A stretch of DNA of 64,000 nucleotides from Scatophagus argus (Eukaryota; Chordata; Actinopteri; Scatophagidae), in the NCBI RefSeq assembly GCF_020382885.2, contig NC_058504.1, forward strand, positions 6,500,519 to 6,564,518. The letters run 5' to 3'. The translations under genes were made by a program, and so were the position numbers. Positions 23,604 through 35,085 of this stretch are shown in pieces. Below the pieces are notes generated by a model that saw only the letters and a program-made list of their open reading frames with translations, ran no database searches and was not told where the DNA came from. How positions within the stretch are numbered: position 1 is the first letter of the stretch; each line of letters opens with the position of its first letter.

Positions 23604-26600
23604 TCATTGATAGTCCTTCATGCCAGAGTATATGCAGTCCTGCAAAGGCTCCTCGTTATTCATCCATCTCTCTCTCTTCCTTGAAGTAAAATCCAGCGCT
23701 ACATAGTTTAGTTCCCCCATTGCACCATCCTGGAAGTGGCAATCATTGTTAGATGTTTCAGCTGCAATACCATAACCCATTAATACAGAGATGTTTCAAT
23801 ATTAAACATGTAAAGCCATGGTAACCAGTGTGCTATAAAGGATATAAAGACTGCTGTTTAATATTCCAAGCAATGCCTGCTATGAACTGCCATCTTCTCC
23901 GAAACCTAGCCATCTGTGAGCAGATCACTGAGCTGTCGAAGGCAAATACAGTTTATAGATGGCTTCCATTGTTACTGCTTCAGGCATGTCAGCTCACAGT
24001 GATGTAGATGGGCGAAGCCAAACAAAAACTGCAGGTTGCGTTAATACAGAAAAAGTTTGCACGGGCTCGATTTACAAAACATATATCATATTTAACCCAA
24101 ACCACAACCTTCCTATGACTTTAACCCCTATACTTTAGTAACCATGATGACACGGGTATTTAACCCACACAATGATGTCTTTTCTGAATATGACCAAGTT
24201 ATTTTAGGGCCTATATGCCTAATCAAACCTTAACCACAACGGTGTTAAAGAGAACTGCGCTTTTCAAAACTGTGATGTTACATACAGATCGAATCAAAAA
24301 ATGCATGTCTCATTCTGGAGGGCATTGAGTGTATTTTGTCATTTTATTTGGAGAACAAACCTGTTGGATGGATGTCAGATGTGACTGGTTTACAAATGTG
24401 CAGAGGTCATTTATGGTTAGGTCCATATGTACTGGAGACATGGCAGACAGGCATTTGTCCTCTGTACACCACCACAATGAATTCGACATGAAACAACCGA
24501 GATGTGACAAATGGCTAACAACAGTTTCTTGCCCAGGTGTGGCCTGTTTCCTCATTAGGCCATCATTAGGCTGAAAAATTAAGCTGAAACCCATCAGAGA
24601 GATTGCAAAAACATTGGGAGTGGCTAAAACAACAGTTTGGAACGTTCTTAAAACAAAAGAATTAACTCGCAAGCTCAGCAACACCAAAAGGACTGGATGG
24701 ACCATGGATGATTACAAAAGTGGATGACCGCTGTCTAGCCAAGTGAAGAACACTCTTGATGAGGTAGACATCTCATTGTCAAGGTCTACAGTCAATAGAT
24801 GGCTTCGTGAATGTGTAGGGGAATTCTTTTAACTTCCCTCCTCTCACTCTTCAGAGGTAGACCTGGGTCACGCTGTTCGCACTAAATCTCGAACAGCAGA
24901 CACCCTTCTGGTTTCTGGAGAGTCTGCTGATACCAAGGCCTTGACAATAGCAGATGATTGGACACTCAATGTGCAAATCTTGACTCTGTGTGTAACACTG
25001 TCCTGTTTTGGTTATTGCGCCAATGGAGTAGATTCTCAATTCCTTCCTTATTGTCTGTTTTGGGGTTTTGCCAAGAATGGGTGTAACTATCTTGAGCATT
25101 CTCTAAGTAGTATAAAAGATCAGCGTCAGGGTCTCTCGGGTTAGAACTGGCACTGGCACAGCATTCTGTAATGATGACTCCTGATTCTCCTTTTCACAAA
25201 ACACTTTTAAAAAGCCTATCCAGTTCTGAGAATAAGATTCTTTGGACTGATTAAATCAAAGTTAACTTGTACCAGAATGATGGGAAGAGAAAAGCATGGA
25301 GAAAGGAAGGAACAGGTTATAGCATGGTCATGTACTGTATGGCTGCCAATGGAACTGGATCACAAGTATTTATTGATGACCTGACTGCTGATAAAAGTAG
25401 CAGGACGTTTTCCAATTAGAGCAGGTCTAGACCAAACTTTTTAATTTGATTTTTAGAGAAACCCAACAAAACCACCATAAATAAGCACTTGGCGACAGTG
25501 GTGAGGTAAAATTTCCATTTTGAGTGTTTCATCTCAAATTCAGTGTGATGGTGTACAGAGGCCAAATGCCAAAAAAAACTTATACTTGTTGCAACATATA
25601 TGGACCTAACTGTATTTGTACTTCCTGTCCAGCTTTTAATACAAAATGAATCTGCACAACTTCTGCCATGTGTTTTTATCCTGGAAATCAGCATTAACTT
25701 TGCCATCCATGACATGTGGAATGTATTCATAATCATACCCATAATAATATATTATGATTAAATTCTAATCATGCATTAGATGACATTAAAATTATATTTA
25801 CCACGTTATTTAAGTGGTCCTCAGCTGATATGACATGGTCAGCATGACCAGAAGCACTTACATCTCCTGTTAATGAAAGCAAGGCATTAATGGAAATAAA
25901 TATTAAAAATGAAATAAAAATAAATAAAATGAAAAACAATAAAATAAAAAAGCATTAACACAATCAATGGCACCTGACTATGTTCATGTATCAAATAATG
26001 CAGTCACACATATGTAATGAACCTACCTTTGCAATGTCCACAAACTGACCTTTGATTTCTGCAGATAATAAGAGCAACAATCACAATCACACAGCAGATG
26101 AGCAGTGTCCCACTCACAATGACAAATGGGCACAGTTCTTCTCCTGAAATGAGAAAAATAAATTCTCAAGTAGACAATTAACTGAGTGACTATAATTAAT
26201 AACAGTTGTGTACATCTACAAAACTAACAAAACTTAAATTTTCATTAAGACAGTACTCATTAACTGTACCGTATGTACCATTAACTTGATGACTTGGTTG
26301 CTTTCCCAAACATTTTTAACACGAAAACTGAAAGTGAAACCATGTTTTGTGCTGCAAACCGATATGTTGATATCTTGGCTTGGTTTTATAGATGGCGATG
26401 TAGGTCCAGACTGGAAAATCTCAGCAACTGTTCAGTGGATTGGCACTAAATATTGTGAATTCCCAAATTATGTATCTGGGAACCATGAATAGCTCAGGAG
26501 GCAGAGTTGGGGACACTGACACATTGAATTTAAACTTTGGTTATTCATTAAAGTTCTATCCTAAAAGAGAAAAACTTGCGGCCTCTTTCCATTGAATTGT

Positions 26601-28151
26601 ATTGCACTTGTCGTTGCTTCTTCTATCAGTTCTTCGCTGACAGCGTCTCATGAGCTGCACAAGAGAACATGAGCAGCAGAGAGAAAGGGGTCTGGAAGGG
26701 ACAGATCACTGCAGGAAATGGTGAGATAACACACACAAGTACAGAAAAAGAACAAAGAGAGGAAGAAGAGCGAAGGCAGCCAAAGCCCACTCATGAAAGG
26801 ACTGCACTACAGATGCTTCGCATAGGTCTATGAAGCATGTACAAGGCATCAACTCATTCTGTGGTTACCAGCCTTTGTGGCTTGTTAACCTTTGAATCAC
26901 AAAGGCAACTCACAGCCCCTTGCCAAAGGTTACATATTGTATTTCTAACCTTTAAGCAGTTCTAATGTGATTTGTTTTCAGAGGCCTTAAAATGTAAAAA
27001 GAGCCAGTATTTTGCAAAAACAAAAAAAAAAATAGGTAAAGATTATATGTGCTGAAAATAATTTCATAGAGCAGAAGAATGTTTTTGTTTATCTTTCCTG
27101 TTATCCACACTGCACTAAAAAAACCAGAAAAATAATGATTTAACGTACTTGTCTCCACCGTAGTTCCTTCACCAAACAGTATCTTTCCACATGTGACCAC
27201 TGCACAGTAGTAAGTCCCATTATCAGAGGAGTCTCTTATAGTTTCAGACAGACTGTAGTCACAGCTCCTTTTCTCTTGTTCATCACTGCTGTGATTGTGT
27301 GTATAAATGATGCTTGGATGGGATTTTCCATATCCAGCTTTGAACCAGTACACACTGTGTTCACCTGGACACCGGACTCCGTTTGTTTTGTTCTTGAAGA
27401 GAAGTGAACACTGGAGAGTCACTGAGTCGCCCGGCTGGACTGATGTTGTCGTGGGACTTTGTTTCACATAGACAGATTTGTGCTGATTTTTATGATCTGT
27501 GTGAGTCACAAAAGGGCAAGAATTAATTAAAGGACTACTGGATATTGAAAAAAAAACAAAAAAAAAACAATGTTAACATACTTTACCTTTCACAGCAAAA
27601 AACATCTGATGTGTAAATTTCATTACATATGTTGCTCCTGCTTGACAGATGTATGTTGCTTCATCTTCTTTGCTAACATTTTTGATATACAAAACAAACA
27701 CACCATCCCTTTTTTGGACAGTAAATCTTGAGGTATTAAATTGTCCTTGAAGTTCTACTTTGTAAAAACTTCCTGACGCAACAGTTTGGACCACATATCC
27801 AAACTTTAGCTTAAACCAGTAAAACATCCCAGTTCGATCTTCAGGGCCTGGGCATGTCAGGGTAAAATTTTCACCAGGTTCAGCCACAGTTAAAGGTATC
27901 TGGTCAGGTATGCCTATCGTCTGAGCTGAAAAAATGAGGAAAAACAACATGAGAGCAAAACAACAGGACAAAAACAATGAAAATTTGTGACAGAACGCCA
28001 TTTATCTAAAATGTTATATGGAAAAATATGTTTTTTCTGTCTTTTCACACAAACTATAATGTATTTCACAATAGTACTCATTTTATAGTAGACAAAAAGT
28101 GCACTTACACAGCATACTGAGAAAAATCAAAGCAGACAGTCTTCCGATCAT
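23604..28151 (-). CDS. nitr: NITR-E, novel immune-type receptor
   Basis: Exons in reading order: 28151-28109, 27925-27587, 27496-27149, 26143-26027, 25866-25802, 23729-23604; 345 codons, all GT-AG and in phase. The signal peptide is MIGRLSALIFLSML. The V domain is divergent (FTLTC, MFYWFKLKFG, DEATYIC, ending HQMFFAVKG). The I domain has VTLQC, VYWFKAG, NGTYYCAVVTC and the J-like FGEGTTV, with five cysteines instead of six. The TM helix (LLICCVIVIVALIIC) is followed by CGHCKG. The tail has one full ITIM, LNYVAL, and a second tyrosine, CIYSGM, that does not fit the ITIM consensus. The 2.1-kb intron 5 contains a decayed Tc1 element (24412-25612). An in-frame alternative start exists just before exon 2, giving a plausible signal peptide from 28001. 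Confidence 0.88.
24412..25612 (+). mobile_element. Tc1-like transposon in NITR-E intron 5 (dead)
   Basis: Terminal inverted repeats of about 130 bp begin ggttaggtccatatgt at 24415 and end ...tatggacctaactg at 25612, next to a TA at 25613. Internal fragments of transposase are readable on the plus strand: IREIAKTLGVAKTTVWNVLK and LSNTKRTG (DNA-binding part, from about 24580), and later ILWTDE-like and YQNDGKR-like pieces (25230-25330). Several stops and frame breaks are present. About 24815-25190 is foreign sequence in place of the expected transposase text, so another insertion sits inside. The orientation is opposite to NITR-E. Confidence 0.75.
24815..25190. mobile_element. Unassigned insertion nested in Tc1 element
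   Basis: The stretch interrupts the Tc1 transposase fragment and has no similarity to it. It contains a TATA-like gtataaaagatcagcg near 25111 and could be a solitary LTR fossil, but I see no clear end repeats or target duplication. Edges and family are uncertain. Confidence 0.25.
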
Positions 28152-28300
28152 TGTGGCACCGCGACCTGGTCTTGCACAACTGATGTCTTCCCACTCAATG
28201 GAAGATCTTTTCACAAGGCGATGCAAGTTTACGAAGTTGAAATCATACTGATTGGCTGAAGCATAGAAAATGCACTTCCTGTTAGAATTTGCAAAACAGT
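28152..28300 (-). promoter_or_regulatory. Putative proximal promoter of NITR-E
   Basis: Reading minus, GCCAATCAG is at 28256-28248, about 100 bp before the ATG. No convincing TATA box. The CCAAT position matches the other four NITR genes. Confidence 0.4.
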
Positions 28301-28309
28301 GACCCATAT

Positions 28310-29640
28310 TCTGGTTTTCTGAAAATGGATCATTGTTATCATAACCATATTATATAATAATATAATAATAATATTTTAACAACATAATCACGACTGCATA
28401 TATGATCATAGATATAAAACTATTGTTTGAGTTTTTATGACATACACTTTGTGATCCAATATGCCCTCAGTGATATATATTTTAGACCTCAATTTATCAA
28501 GGACAGAGCTAGGACATAACCGGGTAAGAGACAGACTTCAGACTCTTTTAAGCTGCTTCAGTGGAGACTTTAACAGTACAAGACAGTGTCATGGGAGTCA
28601 CAGCAACAAAGCACATTTATTTAAGTATTGTAGTTAGGTATAATTATGGGATATTTAGTTTATTCCTCTACTCCACCACATTTCCATGATAAATATTGTT
28701 CTTTTTACACCAATGCATTTATCTTTTCGCATTAAGAGTTAACAAAAGATTTGATTGATTTATAATTTATACTGCACTGATATATATTAAACTACCAAAA
28801 AGTTATGAAGCCTTTAAAATCATTATTATTTACAGCCTCTGTGTTCGGTGGCTGTCTTCCAATCAATGGCTCACCTCTTCTGTCATCAACTGTTTGTTTA
28901 ATTACAGCAAGGCAAGACATTGATCTCTGTGACCAGAATTAATTACAAATACCTAATTCATTTGATTCTTACAGTATCCATCACCAACAGTTAGCATGTT
29001 TTGTTTGAACTGTCAGCTATATTCAGACATTTACATTAAAAGTCTCTTACAAGAAACCACAAGCTGTTGCAGAGAGACAGGTGAGAAACAGCGGTGGAGG
29101 GATTACAAAAATAAAACAAACCACAAGTGCACAGACTGTCCTGAAATAGACTAATCTAGCTTGTTGAGGCCTTTTGAATTTGTGCTGTGTATTTCATGAT
29201 CCTTCATAGCCTAAAATACAGTTTACACTTCTCACAGTATTTTAGCTTCATTAGCAGCATCACTCTAGAGAAGGTAAAGGGTTAGTCCCCCACTGTGTCC
29301 AGACTGTATTAGAAAGATTGCTGTTACAACAGATAGCCTACCAACTTTGGTGATTACCTGACTTTTCCCATTCACAGCAGTATAAGCAGGTTAGCCTTCT
29401 GATGTCAGCATTTAGCTCATAGTTCTGCTATAAGTACAGTCTCACAGCATGCATGTAGTCTCTTATTTGTGTTATTAATTACATAGCATTGCCAAAACTT
29501 GCCAAAACACTGTTTTGGTGATTTTGGTGACCTTTTTTACTTTATGTGCCAGCTGAGCAACTTCAAAAGGCCTATTTTTAACATACATGTTTATGGTCTC
29601 TTGACTTTCACCTTACAATTAAATTTCCAACCATTGTCTT
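28310..29640. other. Intergenic, no gene seen
   Basis: AT-rich spacer 5' of NITR-E with TAAT-rich stretches near 28350-28380. No coding, RNA or repeat family recognised. Confidence 0.55.
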
Positions 29641-29643
29641 GAT

Positions 29644-31090
29644 GTGAATTTAGTGAAAGCTATGAAAATTAGCACTCTGCTGGGAACTGTGTTAGCTCCC
29701 GTCAATGCTGCCACGATTACATGCCTCAGTGATTACCACCTCAAAGTGCTCACCCCAATCATGATAAAGTGCTTTGAGATGCTGATCAAGGACCACATCA
29801 TCTCCTTACCTCCCCCCACCCCCTTCAACCCATTTCAGTTTGCTTACCGGTCAAACCGCTCTAAAGCGGATGCTATTTCCTCCTGCTTGCCATCTGAGCC
29901 TGACACTTCTGAAGAAGTAGAAAATTGACAAGTGAATGCTGTTTGTGGACTTCAGCTCAGCTTTTAACATGATCATAACCCAGCATCCTGTAAGCAAGCT
30001 GCACCCCCCGGGCCTCAGCATCCCCTGGTGTAACTGGTTACATGACTTCCTGATGAACAGGACTGTGCAAGTTGGTAACAACATCTCCAACGCCATCTCT
30101 CTGAGCACTGGTTGCTCCAAGTGTCTTTGCCCATTTTTGTTAATCCTGATGCCCCACAACTACTTTGCCAGCTTCCCCACCAAGCACATCATGAAGCATG
30201 CAGATGACGCAACAGTTGTGGGTTGCATGCGGTATGGTAATGACCTGACATATAGAGAGGAAGTGAAGGGACTGGTGGACCGGTGCAACGAAACAACCTG
30301 GTCCTTAACCTTTCAAAAAGAAGGGAGATCATCATTGAGGCACCAGCACTTTCACACACCACTCCTCATCAGCGACGCAGCTGTGGAGGTTGTCAGTAGC
30401 ACCAAGTTCCTGGTGGTGCAGATAATGGACAATCTCACCTGATCCTTTAAAACCACAGCGTTCATAAAATACGCACAGCAGCATCTGCATTTCCTGTGCT
30501 GGTTGAGAAGCACCCACCTATCCCCTCCCATCTTCACCACGTTCTATAAAGGCACAATAGAAAGCATCCTGACCAACTGCATCTCTGTCTGGTTTGGCAG
30601 ATGCAATGTCTCAGATAGCAAGTCCTTACACAGAGTAGATAATAGAGTGAGAAGATAATTGGGACTCTACTTTCAACCATCCAAGACCCTTAACCTGTAA
30701 GAAAGGAGAAGTAGAATTAGACACAGAACCAGAGCCAGAGCAGAATTAATGCTAACCTTCCCAGTACCTAACCTTTGTCAAGTCTTTGTCCTAATATTTA
30801 ATCACACACACACACTCACACACACCACTACCCAACTACACACATGCACAAATGCACTTTGGACTGTTGCTGGCACATGACATGCATGAGGGCACACACC
30901 ACTCACTGTGATCTGTGAAAATAGTATTCTAGTTTTTATGTGTTATTTCAGTTTTTATCTTTCCAGTATTTATTCCTATTTTCACTTCTGTAAATAGTTA
31001 CTGTTGAAAGCCAACACAATGTAATTTCATCCTAAAGTGCACTGTCTGGTGTATAGTTCTAAATGTCAATAAAAGTCTTTTCTATTCTAT
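29644..31090 (+). mobile_element. Rex1/L2-type LINE, 3' half with reverse transcriptase
   Basis: Two frames cover the RT core. 29644-29928 reads LTPIMIKCFEMLIKDHI and FQFAYRSNRS; 29936-30442 reads LFVDFSSAFNMI, then HADDATVVG, the catalytic D-D box, and FLVVQIMDNLT. After a stop, the tail continues with HLHFLCWLRS and an ESILTNCISVWFG motif to about 30700. The 3' end is caataaaagtcttttctatt followed by TTCTA repeats near 31090. At least two frame breaks and stops make it inactive. Confidence 0.85.
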
Positions 31091-31094
31091 TCTA

Positions 31095-31503
31095 ATCTAG
31101 AGATAATATTTATGTATTAATAAAAATAACATTGTGCTCCTGTATAACTCACGTTGCCATGAGAATTGTCAATAAAGCTAAAATTATGAATCTGATGAGA
31201 CTTTATTTTGAACTAGAGAGACTGAAATGAACACAGATCTGCAATTCTAGTCCCTCCTCACACCTAAAACCAATCAGGTAGTCAACATTGTGCTTTGATG
31301 ATAAAAGCTCACTGTGCACGCGTACGGTGGAGGCTTTACCACCTAAGCAGAGATGTCTCATTTTCTCATCTGAGAAACCATGAAATGAAAGACTGCCTGC
31401 ATATCACATAAGCAGATTTGGGCTGCTTTTGCTTTGAAAATGCAGTTGCCACTGAGTTAAAACGATTAAACTGAAATTTCCCACCTACACACAATCATCA
31501 ACT
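31095..31503. other. Intergenic, no gene seen
   Basis: Unremarkable spacer between the LINE and a SINE copy. Confidence 0.5.
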
Positions 31504-31740
31504 CGGGCGGTATGGTGGCGCAGTGGTTAGTATGTCGCCTCACAACAAGAGTGTTCTGGGCTCTGGTTCAAAATTGGCAGCTAGCTGGGGTCTTTAGGTG
31601 TGGTGATTGAATGTTCTCCTTTTGTTTACGTGGGTTTCCTCTGGTTGCTCTGGTTTCCCCCCATCAGTCCAAAGACATGCAGTTTCCATTAACTGGTGCA
31701 TCAGCCCTGTGATGAACTGGAAACCTGTCAAGGAGGTACC
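31504..31740 (+). mobile_element. SINE family 2, decayed copy
   Basis: Starts gggcggtatggtggcgcagt with the tRNA-like head, then the diverged body gaatgttctccttttgttta and gtttcctctggttgctctgg, and stops before the 3' terminal part seen at 22893. The B-box region is degraded. Confidence 0.7.
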
Positions 31741-31897
31741 CAGCTTCCCAAACTTTTCCTGATCTGTAGTGGAGGAAGGCATGTTCAAATTTTTGACTCT
31801 GAAACCAAAAAATCAAATTACTATTATTATTAGTTTACCCCAAACCATTTCTGTTCATGCTATGTAACCAACTGTTATAAAATTGTGCTCAAGAGAT

Positions 31898-32405
31898 ACA
31901 CTATATAGACAAATGTATCCAGACACACCTCTTTATGGGGTTGTCTTTCAGTGAGTGGGTTAGGCCTCTGACTTCCAGTGAAGGGAAATCTTAATGCTTC
32001 AGCATACCAAGACGTTTTGGACAATGCTATGCTTCCAACTTTGTGGCAACTTTTCTATTCCAACATGACTGTGTGCATAAAGCAAAATCCATAAAGACAT
32101 GGTTGGATGAGTTTGGTGTGGAACAACTTGACTGGCCCACACAGAGCCCTGACCACAACCCCAGCACCTTTGTGATGAACTGGAATAGAGATTGTGAGCC
32201 AGGCCTTTTGGTCCAACATCAGTGTCTGACCAAATGCTCTACTGCATGAATGGGCAAAAATGTCCCACACAAATACTTCAAAATCTTGTGGAAAGCCTTC
32301 CCAGAAGAGTGGAAGCTGTTATAGCTGCAAAACTGTCTATGATAGAAAGCAATGTGCCAATACTTTGGTCCATAAGGCATATTTTATTTTTTGCCACAAA
32401 TGTAC
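31898..32405 (+). mobile_element. Tc1-like deletion derivative, copy 3
   Basis: Best-preserved copy. It begins cactatatagacaaatgta, then acttccagtgaagggaaatc, then the C-terminal transposase region FQHDCVHKAKSIKTWLDE, then FGVEQLDWPTQSPDHNP. It ends with a LESLPRRVEAVIAAKL-like stretch read out of frame and ccaatactttggtccataag near 32360. Only the last third of a Tc1 transposase is represented, as in copies 1 and 2. Confidence 0.75.
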
Positions 32406-32593
32406 AACGGTGAAGCCATCAGCAAGGTAGATATTTGTATTTATGTAAAATTAATGTACATCCTTTGTCACCATCACTCAACATGTAAAACCTGACATAT
32501 TTCATCCTGTTCATCCTTGTGTGTGTGATAAGTACCACTAAGAGGTCACTGAGTAAATAAGCAAATGTGACTGATTCATACTTATTCATACTT

Positions 32594-32949
32594 GGGGGCA
32601 GCCGTGGCCTAGAGGTTGGAGAAGCGGCTTGTGATCGGTTCGATTCCCCCACTGGACGGGCAGGAAAAATTTGGGTGTGGTGGAGTGATTAATGCGAAAA
32701 ATACTCCCCCCCTCTATTAGCCGGCTGATGTGCCCTTGAGCAAGGCACTTAACCCCCCAATATGCTCCCCGGGCGCCTGATGCTGCCCACTGCTCCTGTG
32801 TGTGTTTCACTGCATGTAATTTGCCGGGTGTTGCATGTGTGTGTTCAACTAAGGATGGGTCAAATGCAGAAGACGAATTCAGTGTGTGTATGTAAAAATA
32901 TATATACTGCCAATAAAGTTGATTCTTCTTCTTCTTCTTCTTCTTCTTA
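32594..32949 (+). mobile_element. tRNA-derived SINE, family 1, copy 3 (most complete)
   Basis: Head gggggcagccgtggcctaga (A-box-like), B-box-like ggttcgattccccc at 32638, body with ttagccggctgatgtgccct, and the end ccaataaagttgattcttct followed by a CTT repeat tail (to 32947). Two other copies are in the window. Confidence 0.8.
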
Positions 32950-34884
32950 TTGCTCAACAGAGCTTTGGAAATAGTTTCCATTCAGAAATTCTAACAACAG
33001 ATATTCAGTACTCAAAAATAAGACCTTTTGCTCTAATTTTCACAGCACTGCAGTAGCGTGCACTGTGGCACGTCAGTGCCTGTAAAACAAGAGACAAAGC
33101 CACATGCAGTCGCTGAGCTGTGAGATGTAGGCTGTGGCTGGCCATTTCTCAGCTTCTGACAGACCGCCAAGCTTGTTTACTCAGAATGTACAAGACTTAA
33201 GCTATCAACAGGATATGTGTCGAGGGTACAAGAGGCCTTTGCAGGCTAAATTTAGCAATGACGGTTAACCTGATAGTTTTGAATTCTGCACATGTTTACT
33301 TCATTGGCTGAGTTACACATGCTCATTCAGTTTTAGAAAATTATTAAGCTCTCAAACCCTGGAATCACAATTGCATTAATAGCAGATTGTAAATTATTGT
33401 TGGTTTTCAAAAAATGAATAAATAAAATAAAGTTGCAACCTTAAAACATTTAAGGTCTATGCAATGTGATCAAAGTCTGACATTTGGGAACAAAATCAAA
33501 ACTCTGTTTAGATCCAAAGACATCATTATGTTGCCAACACTCTTATGATGAACTAGCAACAGATGAACTTATGTTGACTAAAATAATGATATCCACTATC
33601 TAACTCAGACCACCAAATGTTTTGTGTGCAACTGAGCAGATAAGAAAACGGACAAAACCACCAATACTACCAACCAGGCAGAATACTGATTGTTTTCTTC
33701 AGACCAATCATAACCAGACATTTGGTTTAACTGTTTTGTCACAAGCAAGTTTCATAGAGTTCGTGATACACACAAGAAAATGAAGGAGTGGTCCTTCATA
33801 AAGATCAGAAGCTCAATCAGAAAATGAAATGTCACTTCTGCACCATCGTCTGAGCACATCCCCCCAAGAACGGCAGTGGAAACAATCAATTTATAACTGT
33901 GGTATCACTGCCCAGTCTGCATGTATGTGGGTTTGTGGGTGGGTGTATCGGTGTGTCAATTTCTGCAAGCTGCTTTTGTGCTGTTATTCCACTTGCCTTT
34001 TTGTAAAAAGATTGTCCTGCACTGAAAATGAAACCTGAGTAAGAAAAAAAATGGCTCATGAAGACTGACCACACAACCACATGGCTGTTAAATTTCCCAC
34101 ATACCGTTGTTTGTTTGTCACTGTGAACGTGAGAGCTTCGACCAAAGAAAGCATCAGCCAGCGGAGAGGCGAGAGGCTGAAAAGACAGCGGATGTGATGC
34201 TGCAAAAAGCATGAGCCATACTCACACCAACAACCACTCAGTGTGTGTCGTGAATGCTTCTTTCCAGACTATTTATCATTTAGCCGTATTGTTAATACCA
34301 TGTGTTGTGTTGGTTGTTAGGGTCAGCTGTACCAGTGGACCTATAATAATCCTTGTTTGAATGCCATTTTCATGTTGACTATCCACAGAACCATAATACC
34401 ACAACAACACCTATTGCTATGGTTACAAACCCTACTACTTCTGCCTCAGCTATTACAACAAGAAGAAGTGGATGAACAGTAGTAATGTTGATTACTCTAA
34501 CTGGCTTGTCACCTTCAGTCTAACAGAGGCATAGATGGATTACAATTGTTTTGTTGCGGTTGCAAAGACATATTTGAACAGTATGTCCTCTGGTGCCACC
34601 TGGTGAAACAATATGTTTTTAAATTCCCACAGTAAGGTCATATTTTATTTTTATCTTAACCTCCATGTTTCCTATCACCTTCTAGCAGAGTCAGCTGGAC
34701 CACCTGAGACACGTGTAGCTCCTCATGCTCCCTTGTGAAGCAGGTCTGTCTGTATGTTTTTATTTTCTTAGTACTTTCCTGTGTTTGGATGTCTCTGGCT
34801 TTCAGTGCTTGTGCAACACTGTGCAACACCCAGCAAATGACAGAGAAGGTTGGGACCAATCAGCAATTAAAAAAAGAGTTTCAT
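32950..34884. other. Intergenic with one recurring block
   Basis: 33095-33240 (gccacatgcagtcgctgagc, tgtttactcagaat, caacaggatatgtg) is homologous to 11790-11912 and 5880-5935 of the NITR cluster. The rest shows no gene: the frames near 33829-34212 are unsupported. Confidence 0.5.
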
Positions 34885-35085
34885 TTCTAGCTCAGATACA
34901 TAATGAACAATGTCCATCATCCTCTGCACAGCACCTTAAATAGGCAGAGGAGCACATTCAGCCACAGGCTGCTGTCTCTGTCCTACTCCATGGACCGGTT
35001 GAGGAGGTCACTTGTCCCTCAGGACATACAGCTCTTCAGCTCCTCCCTGAGAGGACAGCATTAGACTGCATCGCTGGACGGTTTC
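34885..35085 (+). mobile_element. LINE C-terminal fragment, Rex1/L2-type
   Basis: Very similar to 5572-5740 (aatgaacaatgtccatcatc, ccatggaccggttgaggagg, caggacatacagctcttcag). It encodes the same RLLSLSYSMDRLRRSLVPQD stretch but lacks the 3' module present at 5760. Truncated at both ends. Confidence 0.75.
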
